Shown here piece by piece: positions 51,513 through 53,691 of a DNA stretch of 53,691 bases. A program made the position numbers and the translations under genes. The stretch lies in assembly GCA_019309145.1 (NCBI GenBank), contig JAFDGR010000003.1:1-53691 (forward strand). Direction: 5' to 3'. Every line of letters starts with the position of its first letter. Position 1 is the stretch's first letter. The notes beneath the pieces were generated by a model. The model was not told where the DNA came from. It saw nothing but the letters and a program-made list of their open reading frames with translations, and did no database searches. Source of the stretch: Deltaproteobacteria bacterium. Lineage in GTDB: Bacteria; Desulfobacterota; DSM-4660; Desulfatiglandales; Desulfatiglandaceae.

Positions 51513-52843
51513 TGGGAAAAGGATCGGGGCCTCCGGAGAACTGGCGGGCCTATCAGAACAGTCTGCGAAGGGGAGAAAGGCGGAAAGGCCTGATTCGAAG
51601 AATTTTCCTGCTGACCTTTTTCCTGGGGGGAGTGTCCCTCCTCCTTTTCCTGGCTGTCTATGGCGGGAACCGGATTTTGGTTCATTTCAGCGAGGCCAGT
51701 TACCCGGCACAAAAAAGCGCGGACCAGCCCGTGTCGAGACTGGACGCAGTTGATACGGAAGAGCTCTGGTCCCTCATGTCGGCCCAGTTCGGGGAAAAAG
51801 GTGCTACCCCGGATTTTTTCCCCATACGCAGGAATGATGTCAGGCTGATGGTTCAGACGACCATTATCCCCAGGCTGCAGAAGTATGTCTATCGTCTTCT
51901 GGAGCGCTCGCAAACGGAAAAGGCGGCCGTCGTTGTGCTCCGTCCGTCCGACGGCAGGGTCCTTGCCATGGCGAGTTACCGGAAGGATGGAAAGGAGGGC
52001 AGGAACCTTTGCCTTGCATCACGGTTTCCCGCGGCCAGCCTGTTCAAGATTGTCTCAGCGTCAGCCGCCATTGAAAAAGCTCATTTTACCCCGAACAGGA
52101 CGCTGAATTTTCTCGGGAGAGGACATACTCTTTACCGGAACCAGTTGACCAAGAAGGTGAACAGGTATTCTACCAGGATATCATTCCGCAAGGCCTTTGC
52201 CACCTCGGTAAACCCGGTATTTGGAAAGCTGGGAATTTACACGCTTGGGCGGGAGACGATTGTCGACTATGCCCACAGGTTTTTTTTCAACCGGCCGATT
52301 TTTTTTGATTTTCCCCTTCCCCCCAGTGTTATAGACGTCCCTGAAGATCCATACGGAATTGCTGAAATTGCGTCAGGTTTTAACCGGCGCACAAGAATTT
52401 CTCCCCTCCATGCGGCCCTTTTTGCCTGTGCCGTTGCCAATGGTGGGAAGGTGATGAAGCCGTGGGTTATCAAGGAAATCAGTGAGGAGACACAGCCGGT
52501 GTATGAGGCGCACCCGAAGGTCCTGGGAGTTCCTATCACGGCAGGAACGGCGCGAAATTTGCAATGTATGATGGAAGATACCATGCGCTACGGCACGTGC
52601 CGGAAATCGTTCCGGCGTTTGCGAAGGAGAAAATCGTTTCGAGGGTTGAAATTGGGCGCCAAGACAGGGACAATCAATGATGCTTCCGATCGCCACAAGT
52701 ATGATTGGATCACTGCCTATGCGATCAGGAATAATGATTCGGACGGGATTTGCCTGGCCGTCCTGGAAGTTCATGGCAAGAAGCTGGGTATCAGGTCCAG
52801 GGAAATAGCGCGGGCCATCATTACCTATGCGTTTCGGTCCTAA
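51512..52843 (+). CDS. Penicillin-binding transpeptidase
   Basis: A 443-residue inner-membrane protein with a membrane segment at about 30-50 and a class B-like transpeptidase domain. The three active-site motifs are present: S176-LFK (SxxK), S232-VN (SxN) and KTG in LGAKTGTIND. The N-terminal part is only about 135 residues and lacks the usual PBP dimerisation/pedestal length, so it is a short form. It would cross-link peptidoglycan peptides in the periplasm. It overlaps serS by one base (TAATG), which points to coupling. Confidence 0.9.
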   Translation: MGKGSGPPENWRAYQNSLRRGERRKGLIRRIFLLTFFLGGVSLLLFLAVYGGNRILVHFSEASYPAQKSADQPVSRLDAVDTEELWSLMSAQFGEKGATPDFFPIRRNDVRLMVQTTIIPRLQKYVYRLLERSQTEKAAVVVLRPSDGRVLAMASYRKDGKEGRNLCLASRFPAASLFKIVSASAAIEKAHFTPNRTLNFLGRGHTLYRNQLTKKVNRYSTRISFRKAFATSVNPVFGKLGIYTLGRETIVDYAHRFFFNRPIFFDFPLPPSVIDVPEDPYGIAEIASGFNRRTRISPLHAALFACAVANGGKVMKPWVIKEISEETQPVYEAHPKVLGVPITAGTARNLQCMMEDTMRYGTCRKSFRRLRRRKSFRGLKLGAKTGTINDASDRHKYDWITAYAIRNNDSDGICLAVLEVHGKKLGIRSREIARAIITYAFRS

Positions 52844-52913
52844 CCCGGTTTGATTCCAGCCGCGTATGGCAGAATTTACCCGTAAACAACAAGAGAAGAC
52901 AGGAGTATGAACC

Positions 52914-53691
52914 ATGTGTGGTATCGTCTCTTATGTGGGAAAAAAGCAGGCGCGACCCATCCTTATCGGTGGGCTTAAGCAGCTTGAATATCGCGGCTAT
53001 GATTCGGCCGGCATCGCGGTGCAGGAGGGATCAACGATCAGTTGCCAGCGTTCCGTGGGAAAAATTATTGAACTGGAAAAGAAGATAAATTCCATGGAGA
53101 TGAGCGGGACCATGGGAATCGCCCATACCCGCTGGGCAACACATGGAGAACCAACAGAATACAATGCCCATCCGCACACGGATCAGGGACAGAAGGTTTT
53201 TATCGTGCATAACGGCATTATTGAAAATTATGCCTTTCTTAAGAAAAAGCTCCAGAAGGAAGGGTGCCAGTTCTACTCGGAAACAGATACGGAGGTCCTG
53301 GCTCATCTTATCGGGATTCAGTTCGAAGGGGACTTGGCGGAGGCGGTGAGGAAGGCCATGTCGAAGGTGGAGGGCACGTTTGGGCTCGCGGTTATTCACC
53401 GGGATGTCCCCGGTGAGATCGTGGTGGCCCGAAGGGGCAGTCCGCTGGTTATTGGGTTGAGCGACGAAGGGCATTTCGCGGCATCAGATGTTTCCGCCAT
53501 GGTCCGTTATACCAACCAGGTGATTCATCTGCAGGACAATGAGCTCGCCACGCTCAGGCAGGACGATTTTGTCATATCAACGGCGAGGGCGGAACCAATT
53601 CAGAGATCCATCGAGACGGTGGAGTGGCACGCAGAAGATGCTGAACTCAACGGTTTTCCGCACTTTATGCTGAAAGAAATCTATGAGCAGC
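52914..53691 (+). CDS. glmS: Glutamine-fructose-6-phosphate aminotransferase, N-terminal part (3' truncated by window edge)
   Basis: First step of UDP-GlcNAc synthesis. The 259 visible residues are the class II glutamine amidotransferase domain: the nucleophile Cys2 is exposed as MCGIVSYVG, followed by GLKQLEYRGYDSAGIA, GIAHTRWATHGEPTEYNAHPH, VHNGIIENY and the SETDTEVLAHL loop. The region after about 240 (HFMLKEIYEQ) leads into the isomerase half, which runs off the window. AGGAG lies eight bases before ATG 52914. There is no glmS ribozyme in the 70-bp gap upstream. Confidence 0.97.
   Translation, partial: MCGIVSYVGKKQARPILIGGLKQLEYRGYDSAGIAVQEGSTISCQRSVGKIIELEKKINSMEMSGTMGIAHTRWATHGEPTEYNAHPHTDQGQKVFIVHNGIIENYAFLKKKLQKEGCQFYSETDTEVLAHLIGIQFEGDLAEAVRKAMSKVEGTFGLAVIHRDVPGEIVVARRGSPLVIGLSDEGHFAASDVSAMVRYTNQVIHLQDNELATLRQDDFVISTARAEPIQRSIETVEWHAEDAELNGFPHFMLKEIYEQ

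Noticed and set aside
52844-52913. A glmS ribozyme upstream of glmS
   Set aside because: Only 70 bp are available and none of the conserved ribozyme core is visible.

Overview
The window reads as an ordinary chromosomal segment of a Gram-negative, probably anaerobic bacterium. It carries lipid A and Kdo genes (lpxB, kdsB), a lipoprotein-type lytic transglycosylase, HflKC, System II cytochrome c maturation (ResB/CcsA), a long-form HisG, an NtrX-like sigma-54 activator, a Sat-CysC fusion and an archaeal-type thymidylate synthase homologue. Together these fit Desulfobacterota (former Deltaproteobacteria) best. That placement is inference from gene content; no rRNA or other decisive marker is present. 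I see no tRNA, rRNA, CRISPR array, insertion sequence or phage gene. Genes are dense, often overlap by 4 to 35 bp, and are grouped in short operons.

Layout. 1-3368 (+): end of a Gfo/Idh/MocA dehydrogenase, lpxB, and an NtrX-like regulator. 8683-3385 (-): a probable long operon of an Nfu_N-like protein, an archaeal-type thymidylate synthase homologue, rlmN, hisI, hisG, an aminotransferase and engB. 8959-10809 (+): a universal stress protein, 3-hydroxyacyl-CoA dehydrogenase and a single-domain response regulator; rlmH lies opposite. 13771-11392 (-): a GlpR-like repressor followed by threonine synthase. 14186-24981 (+): a glycerol catabolic island, glpA, glpB, six genes of a GlpSTPQUV-type glycerol ABC importer, and glpK. 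It is followed by sat-cysC, a VanZ-like gene and two small heat-shock proteins.

28496-29698 (-) is an MFS transporter. 30086-32979 (+) is a GAF histidine kinase overlapping a GAF-GGDEF diguanylate cyclase. 33027-35486 (+) holds a HAD phosphatase, two zinc-ribbon proteins, QueD and kdsB. Next come an ACT-domain protein and hflKC (-), a DciA-like gene (+), trmN6-like and DUF1015 genes (-), an MTA/SAH deaminase (+), a SLOG-type protein (-), an M23 peptidase (+), and mltD, a CCA-transferase-type gene, ccsA and resB (-). The window ends with serS, a penicillin-binding transpeptidase and the start of glmS (+).

The glycerol island is the most coherent system. Glycerol would enter through an ATP-driven importer, be phosphorylated by GlpK and be oxidised by GlpAB to dihydroxyacetone phosphate. 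A divergent DeoR-type repressor is linked to a GlpR-like palindromic operator placed against a sigma-70-like promoter. The island has neither glpC nor glpF, and its two ABC ATPases carry complementary defects in their catalytic motifs. The other signal worth following is a dispersed intergenic repeat: a 172-bp inverted-repeat-bounded element upstream of the kinase gene, a 30/32-identical partial copy 18 kb away, and shorter related palindromes in two other gene gaps.
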